A stretch of DNA of 47,666 nt from an uncultured Bacteroidales bacterium (GTDB lineage: Bacteria; Bacteroidota; Bacteroidia; Bacteroidales; UBA932), in NCBI GenBank assembly GCA_900318955.1, contig ONMJ01000012.1, forward strand, positions 1-47,666, given 5' to 3'. Position numbers and translations under genes: made by a program. Under the pieces are notes generated by a model. It was not told where the DNA came from. It saw nothing but the letters and a program-made list of their open reading frames with translations, and did not search any database. This document shows positions 23,765-32,406 of this stretch, one piece after another (the stretch's first letter is position 1; every line of letters begins with the position of its first letter).

Positions 23765-24492
23765 TGATTCTCAAATTTTTCCATTCCTTTCCAAGATGAC
23801 GGCACCGGGGCTGTCAGATCCATTTCCTCTTTTTTTACCGGGTGGACCAGCCGGATCTCATGGGCATGAAGACAAATCCCTCCGTCTGGATTGGATCTGG
23901 GAGCTCCGTATTTCAGGTCTCCCTTGATAGGACATCCAATACCGGAGAGCTGGCAACGGATCTGGTGATGCCGCCCGGTAAGTAACTGAACTTCAAGGAG
24001 GTGATACCTCTCTGTATCCCCTATATGGGTATATATCAGCTTAGCCAGTTTAGCCTCCTTCGGAAGAGATCCGTCAAGCCTCGGTTTGACAATATACGAT
24101 TTATTCTGCTTCTCATTACGAAGAAGATAATCATCCAGCTCCGCAGTAGGAGCAGACGGGGCTTTACAGCAAAGAGCCCAATAGGTTTTATGGACAAGGC
24201 CGTCACGAAACATTGCGGAAAGCCTTTCCAAAGCCTTTGATGTCTTGGCAAATACGGCGATCCCGCTGACAGGACGATCGAGACGGTGAGGCACCCCCAT
24301 GAATACTTGCCCCGGCTTTGAGTCCCTCGCGGCTATGAAGGCCTTCAGGGTCTCGGAAAGGGGCTCATCCCCGGTCTTGTCACCCTGGACAATCTCACCA
24401 ACCCTCTTGTTGAAAACGAGAAGATGGTTATCCTCATATATTATCCTCCCGGCGATGTCGGAAAACTCTGTTTCTGTCAATTCCCTATACAT
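23761..24492 (-). CDS. RluA-family RNA pseudouridine synthase
   Basis: 243 residues from ATG 24492 (MYRELTE). The catalytic motif is PHRLDRPVSGIAVFAKT, with the catalytic Asp in HRLD; later LEVQLLTGRHHQIRCQL and GDLKYGAP are standard RluA-family blocks. It modifies uridines in rRNA or tRNA; the exact site cannot be read from sequence. There is no N-terminal S4 domain. The ORF could extend to 24528, but that would run into the promoter and the preceding terminator. It overlaps rpe by 4 nt. Confidence 0.9.
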   Translation of the reverse strand: MYRELTETEFSDIAGRIIYEDNHLLVFNKRVGEIVQGDKTGDEPLSETLKAFIAARDSKPGQVFMGVPHRLDRPVSGIAVFAKTSKALERLSAMFRDGLVHKTYWALCCKAPSAPTAELDDYLLRNEKQNKSYIVKPRLDGSLPKEAKLAKLIYTHIGDTERYHLLEVQLLTGRHHQIRCQLSGIGCPIKGDLKYGAPRSNPDGGICLHAHEIRLVHPVKKEEMDLTAPVPSSWKGMEKFENQ

Positions 24493-24497
24493 ATATG

Positions 24498-24505
24498 CAA
24501 AGATA
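24498..24505 (-). promoter_or_regulatory. -7 box 5 nt from the RluA-type start (near-leaderless)
   Basis: On the minus strand TATCTTTG matches TAnnTTTG exactly, and only catat separates it from ATG 24492. Its -33 position would lie within the hairpin of the upstream gene's terminator. Confidence 0.55.
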
Positions 24506-24506
24506 T

Positions 24507-24537
24507 AAAAAAGCCGGGTGAAAAGCACTCACCCGGC
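24507..24537 (-). terminator. Terminator of the SusCD-phosphoesterase operon
   Basis: GCCGGGTGA (24513-24521) pairs with TCACCCGGC (24529-24537) around a 7-nt loop. On the minus strand six T follow. It lies 24 nt past the phosphoesterase stop and runs straight into the next gene's -7 box. Confidence 0.85.
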
Positions 24538-24560
24538 AATAAACATACGCAATATCGCTT

Positions 24561-26330
24561 CTAGAATGTACTGTAATCAGTTGTCAGCTTATTGGCAGTA
24601 TAGACATTCTTCTCGCCTGATGCTGCGATAGTGTGAGTCGCCCGTACTTCCCAGTTCTTTTCAGCGGAAGGGGTACCTGAAGCCGGCTTGTAGTACCAGA
24701 AGTGGCTGGCAGTAGAGCTGGTCCATGTACTGGTAGATTTGTTCTTCTCATTGAACCAGAAGGAAACGATAGGAATGTTGCAGATGCCGCTGGCGGCAGC
24801 TCTGGTGAAATCTCCCACCTTTGTTCCATTCTGCCAGAACTCGAGCTTCCAGTTGGAGGCATCGTCATTGAACACCTCGGCCACGAAAGCACCATCTGCA
24901 GCAGCGAAGCCCTTTGCAGTGAGACCGTTGACAGTATTAGAAGTGCTGGACCATTTGAGTTTGTAACCCTTTGATCCGGTGAACTCCTGATTTCCGTCCC
25001 AGATTCTCATCTGGAAACTGTCATCAAAGTTGGAGCTCTTCGCCTGCCAGTTCACGATCGTGCTACCGGAAATCTCGTATAGGCCATATCCGTTCGGACC
25101 TCCGGTCACATTAGAGTTGCTTGCCCACCATGCACCGCAAGCTGCTCCATGAACATGTTCATAGATAGGCTGGCCGCTCTTGGTCTTGACCGAATGGATG
25201 TAGTTCTGGTTGTAGTGAGTATGCCCGATCATTATATGAGCCTCTTTGAATGTGGAAAGAAGGCTCAGCACAGCTGCATAATTCTTCGTCTTATTGACGG
25301 AAGATCCGCCGCTGTTGGCACCTGAACGGAACGGGATGTGACAGCAGATAATCACGAGCTTATCGGCTGCATTCTTGACATTGGCGATATCCTTTGTCAG
25401 CCATGCAAGCTGCTCGCTGCTGAAACCGGACTCATAAGTACAGGTCTTTCCATTGCTCTTGGATGAGGAGTCGAAACCGGTCACCCAGACATCATCCATG
25501 ACGACAATATGGGCATTGCCCCTGTCGAAAGAATAGTCCTGAGGACCGAAGTACTTGACGAAGTTGGTCTGGGCAGTATACTGCATCGTCGCATGATCCA
25601 TTGAGGAATTGATAATGGTTCCGTCATGGTCATGGTTACCCATGCACTGGAAGAACGGAATGGTAACTCCTCCGGTGATGACATTTTTCATCGAAGCGTA
25701 CATGGGATACCATGTATTGTTGCTGTCGAAGATAATATCACCAAGGGTAACTGCATAGACGTTCTTATGGTTGGCAGCATCTTTCCTTATCTTGGGGATA
25801 GTTTCGGATGCATAGCGCGCGACGTCGGATGTAGTTGCGCACTGGGGGTCGCCGATAGCAATGAGGGTGAAATCAGTCTCAGGAGCCGAAAGCTTCTCAA
25901 GAGTGAAGTCCACGCGATATTTCTTCCCGAATTCAAGATTATCCTTGCAGTAGAAGAAAGGATATCCGTCAGCATTCTGATAAATCTTGTAATCAGAAGG
26001 AGTCGTGTAGTAGACTTTGCGTGCAAGCTTATTGAAAGTCAACTGATAGACGCCATTGGCATCGGTCGTCGACCAGGTGAAGCCGTCAGTGACATTCACG
26101 CCGCTGATTCCAGCGCCGGTAGCTTTGTCTTTAACTACACCGGCCACTGTAATATTGCTACCAATCGAGGTCCCGTTGATTGATGACTCTGTAAGCTCTG
26201 TCATCACGGGATCGCTACCTCCGGTTGAAGGAGCAGGCTGAGGAGTATCTTCCGGATTGTCAGGGTTGCAGGCGGCAGCCATAAAAAGGGCTGCCGCTGC
26301 AATGTAAAAGAATCTGTTAATTTTTTTCAT
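24561..26330 (-). CDS. Calcineurin-like phosphoesterase lipoprotein (SusCD operon)
   Basis: 589 residues from the second ATG (MKKINRFF). The lipobox is FMAAAC (Cys21), followed by a Pro/Asp/Glu-rich linker. A MetallophosN-like beta domain (ISGVNVTDGFTWSTTDANG) spans about 60-140. The catalytic domain has GDPQ, GDIIFD, GNHDH, CHIPF and GHTHY motifs, all the usual metal ligands. The C-terminal ~190 residues are MetallophosC-like (MRIWDGNQEFTG through WYYKPASGTPS). It is third in the SusC-SusD operon (6-nt gap after SusD), so its product or substrate is probably imported by that SusCD pair. It is paralogous to the C-terminal half of the 17405-20938 protein. The phosphoester substrate is unknown. 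Confidence 0.9.
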   Translation of the reverse strand: MKKINRFFYIAAAALFMAAACNPDNPEDTPQPAPSTGGSDPVMTELTESSINGTSIGSNITVAGVVKDKATGAGISGVNVTDGFTWSTTDANGVYQLTFNKLARKVYYTTPSDYKIYQNADGYPFFYCKDNLEFGKKYRVDFTLEKLSAPETDFTLIAIGDPQCATTSDVARYASETIPKIRKDAANHKNVYAVTLGDIIFDSNNTWYPMYASMKNVITGGVTIPFFQCMGNHDHDGTIINSSMDHATMQYTAQTNFVKYFGPQDYSFDRGNAHIVVMDDVWVTGFDSSSKSNGKTCTYESGFSSEQLAWLTKDIANVKNAADKLVIICCHIPFRSGANSGGSSVNKTKNYAAVLSLLSTFKEAHIMIGHTHYNQNYIHSVKTKSGQPIYEHVHGAACGAWWASNSNVTGGPNGYGLYEISGSTIVNWQAKSSNFDDSFQMRIWDGNQEFTGSKGYKLKWSSTSNTVNGLTAKGFAAADGAFVAEVFNDDASNWKLEFWQNGTKVGDFTRAAASGICNIPIVSFWFNEKNKSTSTWTSSTASHFWYYKPASGTPSAEKNWEVRATHTIAASGEKNVYTANKLTTDYSTF

Positions 26331-26336
26331 CATCTA

Positions 26337-28166
26337 TTATTTCCAGTCATAATTCTGACCGAGAGCGGGGTTGATGGTGTATGCGTCGAGAGGAATCGGG
26401 CGGCAATACTTCCTGGGCTCCCACTTGAGGCCATACTTGTAGACAAGGTAACCGTGGTCACCCTCTGAAAAGAACCAGTCAGTATTGACAGCGTCACTCT
26501 CGGGCTTGATAGGATAGCAGGTTGTACCATTGGTCGCACCGTCTGAAGCCTTTTCGAAAGTATAAGTCATGCCCTCGAAAACAAGGCCGTCAGCAGCTTC
26601 CTTCTCGGTAACCCAGATACCTGCCCAACCGACTCCTTTGTATCTTCTGACAACGAGGTCGGCCTGACCGTAACGATAGATATCGTTCTGGCGAAGCTCG
26701 CTCTCGAAAGTCAGCTCGGTCACCCTCTCACGACGGATCTCGAGCATGACAGGAGAGATGTTTGTTGCCGGATTGACAAGATCCTTTGTGTAATACTCAT
26801 AGAGCCAAGGATCCCTTTCGGTAGGATAGACATTGGTAACGCCGGCCCTTTCGCGAAGGGCGCCGACAGTCTTGTTCCAAATATCAACTGTCATCTCGCC
26901 GAGAGCCTCAGTTGCCTCAGCATAGTTGAGAAGAACCTCTGGATAACGTACGATAGGAATACTGGTCTCGTCGATACTGTTCTGGAAGTGAGTAGCATCG
27001 GGAACGCACCATTTAACAATCTGATATCCTGTCTTGCAGAATGAGAAGTCGATTGTCTCATGTGCAGGCTGTCCGGACTCGTTGAGGATATTTCTGCCAG
27101 GTCCGAGGACTGTAGCGGAAAGTCTTGAATCCCTGCCGTTGAATTCGGTATTGATAGACTGCCTAGCCTCATCATCGGAGATCGGAGTACCGTCAACTTT
27201 GAGGAACATACGGACAAGGTCCTTGGTTCCTGAATACTGCTGTCCGAGAGTCGATGAATGGAAGTACCTCGTATATGAGTGACGACCATTGACATCGGTA
27301 AGGAAGGTCTTTCCCCAGATAACTTCCTGAGGAATGAGCTTATCGGAGATAAACAGCGAAGGATAATCCTTGACGAGGGAATAGCCGCCATTGTCAATCA
27401 CGTCTTTCGCATAAGTCTGGGCAAGTCTGTAGAGGTCCTGAGGGGTCTCATACTGGTTGGTCCAAGGCTTATTGGTAGCGGGATTGACATGGACATTCTC
27501 GCGGAAGGAAGCCTCATAGAGGAAGAAACGGGATGCAAAAGCCTCAACGATATCCTTGCAGATGACAGAGCGCTCATCTGTCTTGAACTTGCCGTTCATG
27601 ACATTCGCGCAAGCGAATTTGAGATCCTCTGTCATCATGTGGAATACATACTCACGGTCATCGCGAGGTCCGTAAAGGATAGCGGTGTCAGTAGGTTGCA
27701 CATAATGCTCTACCCAAGGAACATCGGAGAAGAGCTTGATTCTGGTCATATAGTTGTATGCTCTCCAGAAACGGGCAACTCCCTCATAATGGTTGTAGAT
27801 TTCCTCAGAGACTTTCTCTTTTGCCCTTGACATATTGTCAAGCATATAGTTAGTCCTTCTGAGGAAGCCCCATGACCAGGAGCCCTGACGGGAACTGTTC
27901 CACTCGACATCGGAACGGAAGAAGTCAGTTGAGGTCTTGGTGGCGATCAGGTCGTTATATGCATCACCTCCTGCTGTTTCAGTATAATCCGGCATATAGC
28001 TGTTGAGCATACCGTTGGCATACATTTCAAGCTCAGCCTCAGAGGCGAAATATGTCTCGGCGCTGAACTCATTGATAGGCTCCCTCGTGAGGAAATCTTC
28101 AATAGAGCAAGAGCTGATTCCGAGAGCTATAAAGGATGCGCAAAGGAAGTAAAATATCTTTTTCAT
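26337..28166 (-). CDS. SusD/RagB-family nutrient-binding lipoprotein
   Basis: 609 residues from ATG 28166 (MKKIFYFL); ATG 28181 would add five residues. The lipobox is GISSC (Cys20), then SIEDFLTREP, the typical SusD N-terminus. The EGVARFWRAYNYM and SFIPDYSFCKTGYQIVKW-type regions and the late YPEVLLNYAEATEALGE helix are family hallmarks. The C-terminus PIPLDAYTINPALGQNYDWK is standard. It sits on the outer surface as the lid of the SusC transporter. It lies between SusC and the phosphoesterase in one operon. Confidence 0.94.
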   Translation of the reverse strand: MKKIFYFLCASFIALGISSCSIEDFLTREPINEFSAETYFASEAELEMYANGMLNSYMPDYTETAGGDAYNDLIATKTSTDFFRSDVEWNSSRQGSWSWGFLRRTNYMLDNMSRAKEKVSEEIYNHYEGVARFWRAYNYMTRIKLFSDVPWVEHYVQPTDTAILYGPRDDREYVFHMMTEDLKFACANVMNGKFKTDERSVICKDIVEAFASRFFLYEASFRENVHVNPATNKPWTNQYETPQDLYRLAQTYAKDVIDNGGYSLVKDYPSLFISDKLIPQEVIWGKTFLTDVNGRHSYTRYFHSSTLGQQYSGTKDLVRMFLKVDGTPISDDEARQSINTEFNGRDSRLSATVLGPGRNILNESGQPAHETIDFSFCKTGYQIVKWCVPDATHFQNSIDETSIPIVRYPEVLLNYAEATEALGEMTVDIWNKTVGALRERAGVTNVYPTERDPWLYEYYTKDLVNPATNISPVMLEIRRERVTELTFESELRQNDIYRYGQADLVVRRYKGVGWAGIWVTEKEAADGLVFEGMTYTFEKASDGATNGTTCYPIKPESDAVNTDWFFSEGDHGYLVYKYGLKWEPRKYCRPIPLDAYTINPALGQNYDWK

Positions 28167-28184
28167 TATTCTTTCCTCCATTCT

Positions 28185-31100
28185 TTACTGTTTGTCAATA
28201 ATAACGCAACGGGAAAGTTCCGGAAGGTCGGAGATGTCTGCGACCTGATACGTAACTTCATATGCGTCCTCGCTTACACCAAGTTCTCTCATAAGAGCGG
28301 AAACCGTATTGGCACGCTCTTTCGCGAGACGCTGGTTAAGCTCAGCATTACCGGTACCGGCGTCAGCATTACCCTTGAGGGAGAAGTTGATCTTCTCACC
28401 GGCAGAGATAAGATTGCGTACTGCCTCGGCGACACGGGCCTTCTCACTTGCGGTAAGAGTGCTCTTTCCAATTTCGAAGTAAGCTACGATAGGATTGAAC
28501 TTGAAGCTTTCCTTCTCGATGACCTCAACGGTATTCTTCGGAGCAGGAGCGGGAGCAGGTGTACCTGCAAGCTGGTCGCGAAGAGCGTTGATTTCCTTCT
28601 GAAGGGCATTCTTCTCGTCATCGGCCTTCTTCTGTGCAGCAGCGAGTCTCTCAGCTGCAGCTGCCTCGGCTGCAGCGACTGCAGCATCGATAGCGGCCTT
28701 TGCGCTGGCTGCAGAAGCTGCGGTAGCAGCTACAGGAGCAGCAGCTCTTGAAGGAGAATGAACACCTGCGAAGGTCAGGTTGATACCGAAGGTGAAGGTA
28801 CGGAGCATCGGGTAGCTATATCCCTCACCGACACCGGAAAGACCATAGTAGCTTGCTCCGGTAGAATCGAAGTCGGAGTCACCGATGGAGATAACCTCAG
28901 GGTCGAACATCTTGGTGCGCTTGAACAGCGGAGACCATGTCCAGAGGTTCTCGATAGAAGCATAGAGCCTGAGGTTGGAGATATCAATCTTCTTTGTAAG
29001 ATTCTCAGGGAATGTGTAATCGAGAGTGAGGTTCTTAAGACGGATGTATGCGACATTCTGGAGATAGTGGTCGTTCTCATAAGTAAGAGGACCTACGTTA
29101 CGGTTGGCTGAATAACCGACTCGACGTGACCAGTAAGGATTTGAGTCATAGTTGGTAACAGTCCAGTTCGGAGTGCTGTAGTCAACATGGGCATAGTTGT
29201 CGCCAGTCTGTACATAGGTCAGATACGGGCTATACGGCCTGTTGTACTGGCCATAGAAGAAACCGGTCTCGACTGTAGGATACCAGTCTCTCTTTCCGAC
29301 TCCCTGGAAGAACAGGCTGAGACCTGCACCGGCCCACTTGAAGTCGAGGTTGAGACCATACTGATAACGAGGAGTAATGTTACCGATTCTCACAAGGTCA
29401 CCGGAGTCTTCAACGGTATACTTTCCATAATTGATGTCGCCGTCACCGTCGATATCGACGAATTTAAGGTCACCGGCGTATGCACGGAAGTTGGATCCGT
29501 TCTTATGGAATGCATCGGTAGCCCAGTTGTTGGCTTCCTCATTGTCACGGAAGATACCGTCGGTACGGAATCCCCAGATTTCTCCGAGTTCCTTGCCGGC
29601 ATAGTAGTTATTGATGATATGGGTTGTAGTCTCATACTTGGTTACCCAGGTACGGCTGTCCCAAACGCTTCCCTTGATGCTATACTGGAAATCCTTTCCT
29701 GCGAGCTTGAACTGGTCTCTCCATGAGAGAGTAGCCTCCCAACCGTCGGTCTTGAGGGCCGCATAGTTTCCGGTCGGAGAAGATGTAGAACCGTAGATAG
29801 CAGGGATTTCAGGTCCGGCGGTGATAAGGTCGTCGGTGATACGGCGATAGATGTCACCGGAGAATGAGAGACGGCTGCGGAGCATATCGATATCAAGACC
29901 GATATCATATGTAGTAACGGTCTCCCAGGTAAGGCTGGTAGGGATAGGTGTAGGCTGGGTGGTATAGTTGGCCTTTACTCCTCCGATGACGATTCCGGTC
30001 TTGTCGACACCCATTGTCTCGAGGAAGGTATAAGGGCTTACAGTACCATTTCCGAGTGATCCCCAGTTGGCTCTGATCTTGAAATTGTCAAGCCATGAGC
30101 GGGACCAGCTCATCCAAGGTTCCTCGGACACACGCCATCCTGCTGATGCTGAAGGGAAGAAGCCCCACTGCTGGCTTGTCGGGAACTTGGAGGATCCGTC
30201 ATAGCGGGCTGAGAACTCGATGATATAGCGACGCAGAAGAGTGTAGTTGGCACGGCCGAAGAAACCGATAATACCGTAGCTGCTGTCGTTCTGCTCAATC
30301 TTAATATCTGTTCCGTCGAAAAGCTCATAGGATGAATACTTATCCGGGAAGAGCATACCTTTTCTCTGGAGATAGAAGCGGTTGTACTGATAATTCTCGA
30401 GGTTCCATCCACCGACGACATTGAGGTCATGGTTAGGACCGAGCTTCGGGGTCCAGGTTGCAACAACGTTGGCCTGAATCTGATCGGTATCATAAGTCCA
30501 GCGGGACTTGTATGAGGCTTCCTGAGTTACATAGGCAGTTGAAGAACCGGGAGCGGTGTAGAATGTAAGAGGAGCACGATAACGCTCTCTCCAGCGGCGG
30601 ATTCCGCGATATCCGAAATCTCCGCGAACTTTGAGGACATCCTTGATGATATTGAGGTTGACACCGGTAGTCGTAGTGATCACGAAGTTGGAATCATCCT
30701 GACCGGTATTACCCTCGATAAATGAAGCATAAGAGGTCTTGTTTGCAGCAAGGGCGAACGTACCGTCATAGTTATAAGGAACGAGAACAGGCTGTCCGTG
30801 CTGGTCTACCTGGTGGCCTACGAGGGATCCGGTGGTGAACATCGGCTGAGTCTGCGAGCTACGGAAGATAGAAGTATTGTTATCGATTGAAAGCCAGTCG
30901 TTGACAGAGAGCTTCGCCTTGTTTCTGATTGAATAGGTGTTGTAATTCTCATCACCCATATTGTAGATACCGTCCTGGCCGTAATAACGGGCGGTGAGGT
31001 TGTAAGAAAGCCTCTTGCTGGATCCTCTTACGCTGAGGTCATGGGTCTGTGAGCCATAGTGCCTCTTGTAGAAGAACTTGAGCCAGTTGGTGTTGCCATA

Positions 31101-32171
31101 ATAGAGGAACTGTCCGCTACTGCCGAGAGCGTATCCTGTAGGATCGTCTGCAAGAACACCATACTCGTTGTAAGCCATGCCCTCTGCACGTGCTGCAGCA
31201 ATAGCACGATAGGAATCCAGATAAGTGGTTCCGGACATTGCTACATTCTGGGTATTGATGGTTGTAGGAACTTTTCCGGAAGCACCCGGAACAGCTGCAT
31301 CGGCAGCATAGAACTCATAGAAAGCCTCCAACCACTCAAGACCGTCGGAGACGATGTTGTCCTCCCATTTGATAAGTCTTTCGTTAATTGAATAAGACCC
31401 ACTGTAGGAAATTGACAACTTTTCATCCTTGGCCTCTTTGGTAGTGACGAGGATCACACCGTAAGCAGCCCTGGCACCGTAGATAGCAGCTGAAGAAGCA
31501 TCCTTGAGGACTGCGACAGTCTCTACGTCGTTAGGGTTGACCTGGCTGAGAGATCCCTCGACACCGTCGATGAGAACGAGGGCAGAGCCGCCGTTTCCGA
31601 TACTGTGACCGGCACCGGAAGCACTCGTTGCACTTGAACGGGTATTGTAGGAAGTCTTGTTACCACGGATATAGATACCTCCGGAGTGGCTTGCCTTACC
31701 ATCAGTCTGGATAATGTTAAGACCGGCGACCTGTCCCTGGAGCGAACGGGTGATGTTGCTGTTAGGACGGTCCGCGATAACTTCTCCGTCGAGGTTCTCG
31801 ACGGAACCGACAAGCTGTGTCTTTTTCAGGGTACCGTAACCGACGACAACTGTTGCGTCAAGGGTCTCCGCATCAGTTTCAAGAGTGAAATTGATTGAAG
31901 CCCTGCCGTTAATAGGTGTCTCAAGCGTCTTGTAACCGAAGAACTGGCACACCAGTGTACCGTTCTGCGGTGCTTTGATTGAATAGGCACCGTTAGCATT
32001 GGTAACGTCACCGATACTGGTGCCTTTTACCATTATGGCAGCTCCCGGTACAGGCTCTCCCGTACTCGCGTCATAGACAACACCGGAAACTGTCATATTC
32101 TGTGCAAAAACCGACACACTCATGAGTAGACCCACGAGCGCCGCCGCACAGGAGAAAATCTTGATTTTCAT
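28185..32171 (-). CDS. SusC/RagA TonB-dependent transporter with C-terminal OmpA-like domain
   Basis: 1328 residues. Signal peptide 1-23 (VFAQ), carboxypeptidase-D-like beta domain about 24-110 (VSGVVYDASTGEPVPGA), plug from about 110 (VVVGYGTLKKTQLVGSV, LVLIDGVEG, IYGARAAYGVILVTTK), then the barrel, which ends as usual with FTFGINLTF at about 1125-1134. Normal SusC proteins stop here. This one continues for 194 residues: an Ala-rich, coiled-coil-like linker (1142-1204), a Pro-Ala hinge, and an OmpA C-terminal-like domain (1215-1328) with YFEIGKSTLT, GNADAGTG and RLAKERANTVSALM. That domain normally binds peptidoglycan diaminopimelate. It is first in the operon with SusD and the phosphoesterase and should import their ligand using TonB. 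No STN domain is present. Confidence 0.93.
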   Translation of the reverse strand: MKIKIFSCAAALVGLLMSVSVFAQNMTVSGVVYDASTGEPVPGAAIMVKGTSIGDVTNANGAYSIKAPQNGTLVCQFFGYKTLETPINGRASINFTLETDAETLDATVVVGYGTLKKTQLVGSVENLDGEVIADRPNSNITRSLQGQVAGLNIIQTDGKASHSGGIYIRGNKTSYNTRSSATSASGAGHSIGNGGSALVLIDGVEGSLSQVNPNDVETVAVLKDASSAAIYGARAAYGVILVTTKEAKDEKLSISYSGSYSINERLIKWEDNIVSDGLEWLEAFYEFYAADAAVPGASGKVPTTINTQNVAMSGTTYLDSYRAIAAARAEGMAYNEYGVLADDPTGYALGSSGQFLYYGNTNWLKFFYKRHYGSQTHDLSVRGSSKRLSYNLTARYYGQDGIYNMGDENYNTYSIRNKAKLSVNDWLSIDNNTSIFRSSQTQPMFTTGSLVGHQVDQHGQPVLVPYNYDGTFALAANKTSYASFIEGNTGQDDSNFVITTTTGVNLNIIKDVLKVRGDFGYRGIRRWRERYRAPLTFYTAPGSSTAYVTQEASYKSRWTYDTDQIQANVVATWTPKLGPNHDLNVVGGWNLENYQYNRFYLQRKGMLFPDKYSSYELFDGTDIKIEQNDSSYGIIGFFGRANYTLLRRYIIEFSARYDGSSKFPTSQQWGFFPSASAGWRVSEEPWMSWSRSWLDNFKIRANWGSLGNGTVSPYTFLETMGVDKTGIVIGGVKANYTTQPTPIPTSLTWETVTTYDIGLDIDMLRSRLSFSGDIYRRITDDLITAGPEIPAIYGSTSSPTGNYAALKTDGWEATLSWRDQFKLAGKDFQYSIKGSVWDSRTWVTKYETTTHIINNYYAGKELGEIWGFRTDGIFRDNEEANNWATDAFHKNGSNFRAYAGDLKFVDIDGDGDINYGKYTVEDSGDLVRIGNITPRYQYGLNLDFKWAGAGLSLFFQGVGKRDWYPTVETGFFYGQYNRPYSPYLTYVQTGDNYAHVDYSTPNWTVTNYDSNPYWSRRVGYSANRNVGPLTYENDHYLQNVAYIRLKNLTLDYTFPENLTKKIDISNLRLYASIENLWTWSPLFKRTKMFDPEVISIGDSDFDSTGASYYGLSGVGEGYSYPMLRTFTFGINLTFAGVHSPSRAAAPVAATAASAASAKAAIDAAVAAAEAAAAERLAAAQKKADDEKNALQKEINALRDQLAGTPAPAPAPKNTVEVIEKESFKFNPIVAYFEIGKSTLTASEKARVAEAVRNLISAGEKINFSLKGNADAGTGNAELNQRLAKERANTVSALMRELGVSEDAYEVTYQVADISDLPELSRCVIIDKQ

Positions 32172-32202
32172 AACTTGGTCCTTGTGTTTTCGTTAATAAC
32201 AT

Positions 32203-32214
32203 CTTGCAAGTCAG
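32203..32214 (+). repeat. CTTGCAAGTCAG copy 1 (susC leader)
   Basis: 12-bp repeat whose first eight bases are a palindrome. It lies about 32 bp before the susC start codon and about 90 nt into its likely leader. The identical second copy is at 32395-32406. Confidence 0.6.
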
Positions 32215-32312
32215 GACGCCGTTGATGCGAAAATCAGATTGGATTCAAGGAATTGACTAAATAATAATTAGTTCCGTTTTTAAAAATTTAAAATTACTTT
32301 AATAACTAAATA

Positions 32313-32344
32313 CAAAATTATGAAATTTCAGAGTATCGAGCAAA
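32313..32344 (-). promoter_or_regulatory. Promoter of susC-susD-phosphoesterase operon
   Basis: On the minus strand TTTG (32341-32344) and TAATTTTG (32313-32320) fit the Bacteroidetes -33 and -7 elements, with centres about 26 bp apart. The predicted leader is about 135 nt. Confidence 0.6.
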
Positions 32345-32384
32345 TTTTTTTCGGGAAAATATACCTTATATAAAAAATAAATGC

Positions 32385-32392
32385 TACATTTG
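32385..32392 (+). promoter_or_regulatory. -7 box of Fn3/GLUG lipoprotein gene
   Basis: TACATTTG matches TAnnTTTG exactly. The CTTGCAAGTCAG repeat begins 2 bp after it, across the likely start site. No good -33 element is seen, which may mean activation is needed. Confidence 0.5.
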
Positions 32393-32394
32393 TG

Positions 32395-32406
32395 CTTGCA
32401 AGTCAG
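32395..32406 (+). repeat. CTTGCAAGTCAG copy 2 (transcription start region)
   Basis: Identical to the copy at 32203-32214, in the same strand orientation. Placed at the likely transcription start of the plus-strand gene, where an operator or initial-transcript signal would act. Confidence 0.6.

Noticed and set aside
28185-32171. SusC-OmpA as two genes joined by sequencing error
   Set aside because: The Ala-rich linker, hinge and OmpA-like part are in one frame with no stop or internal ribosome-binding start, and the linker has normal coding character. It remains a single ORF on the evidence available.
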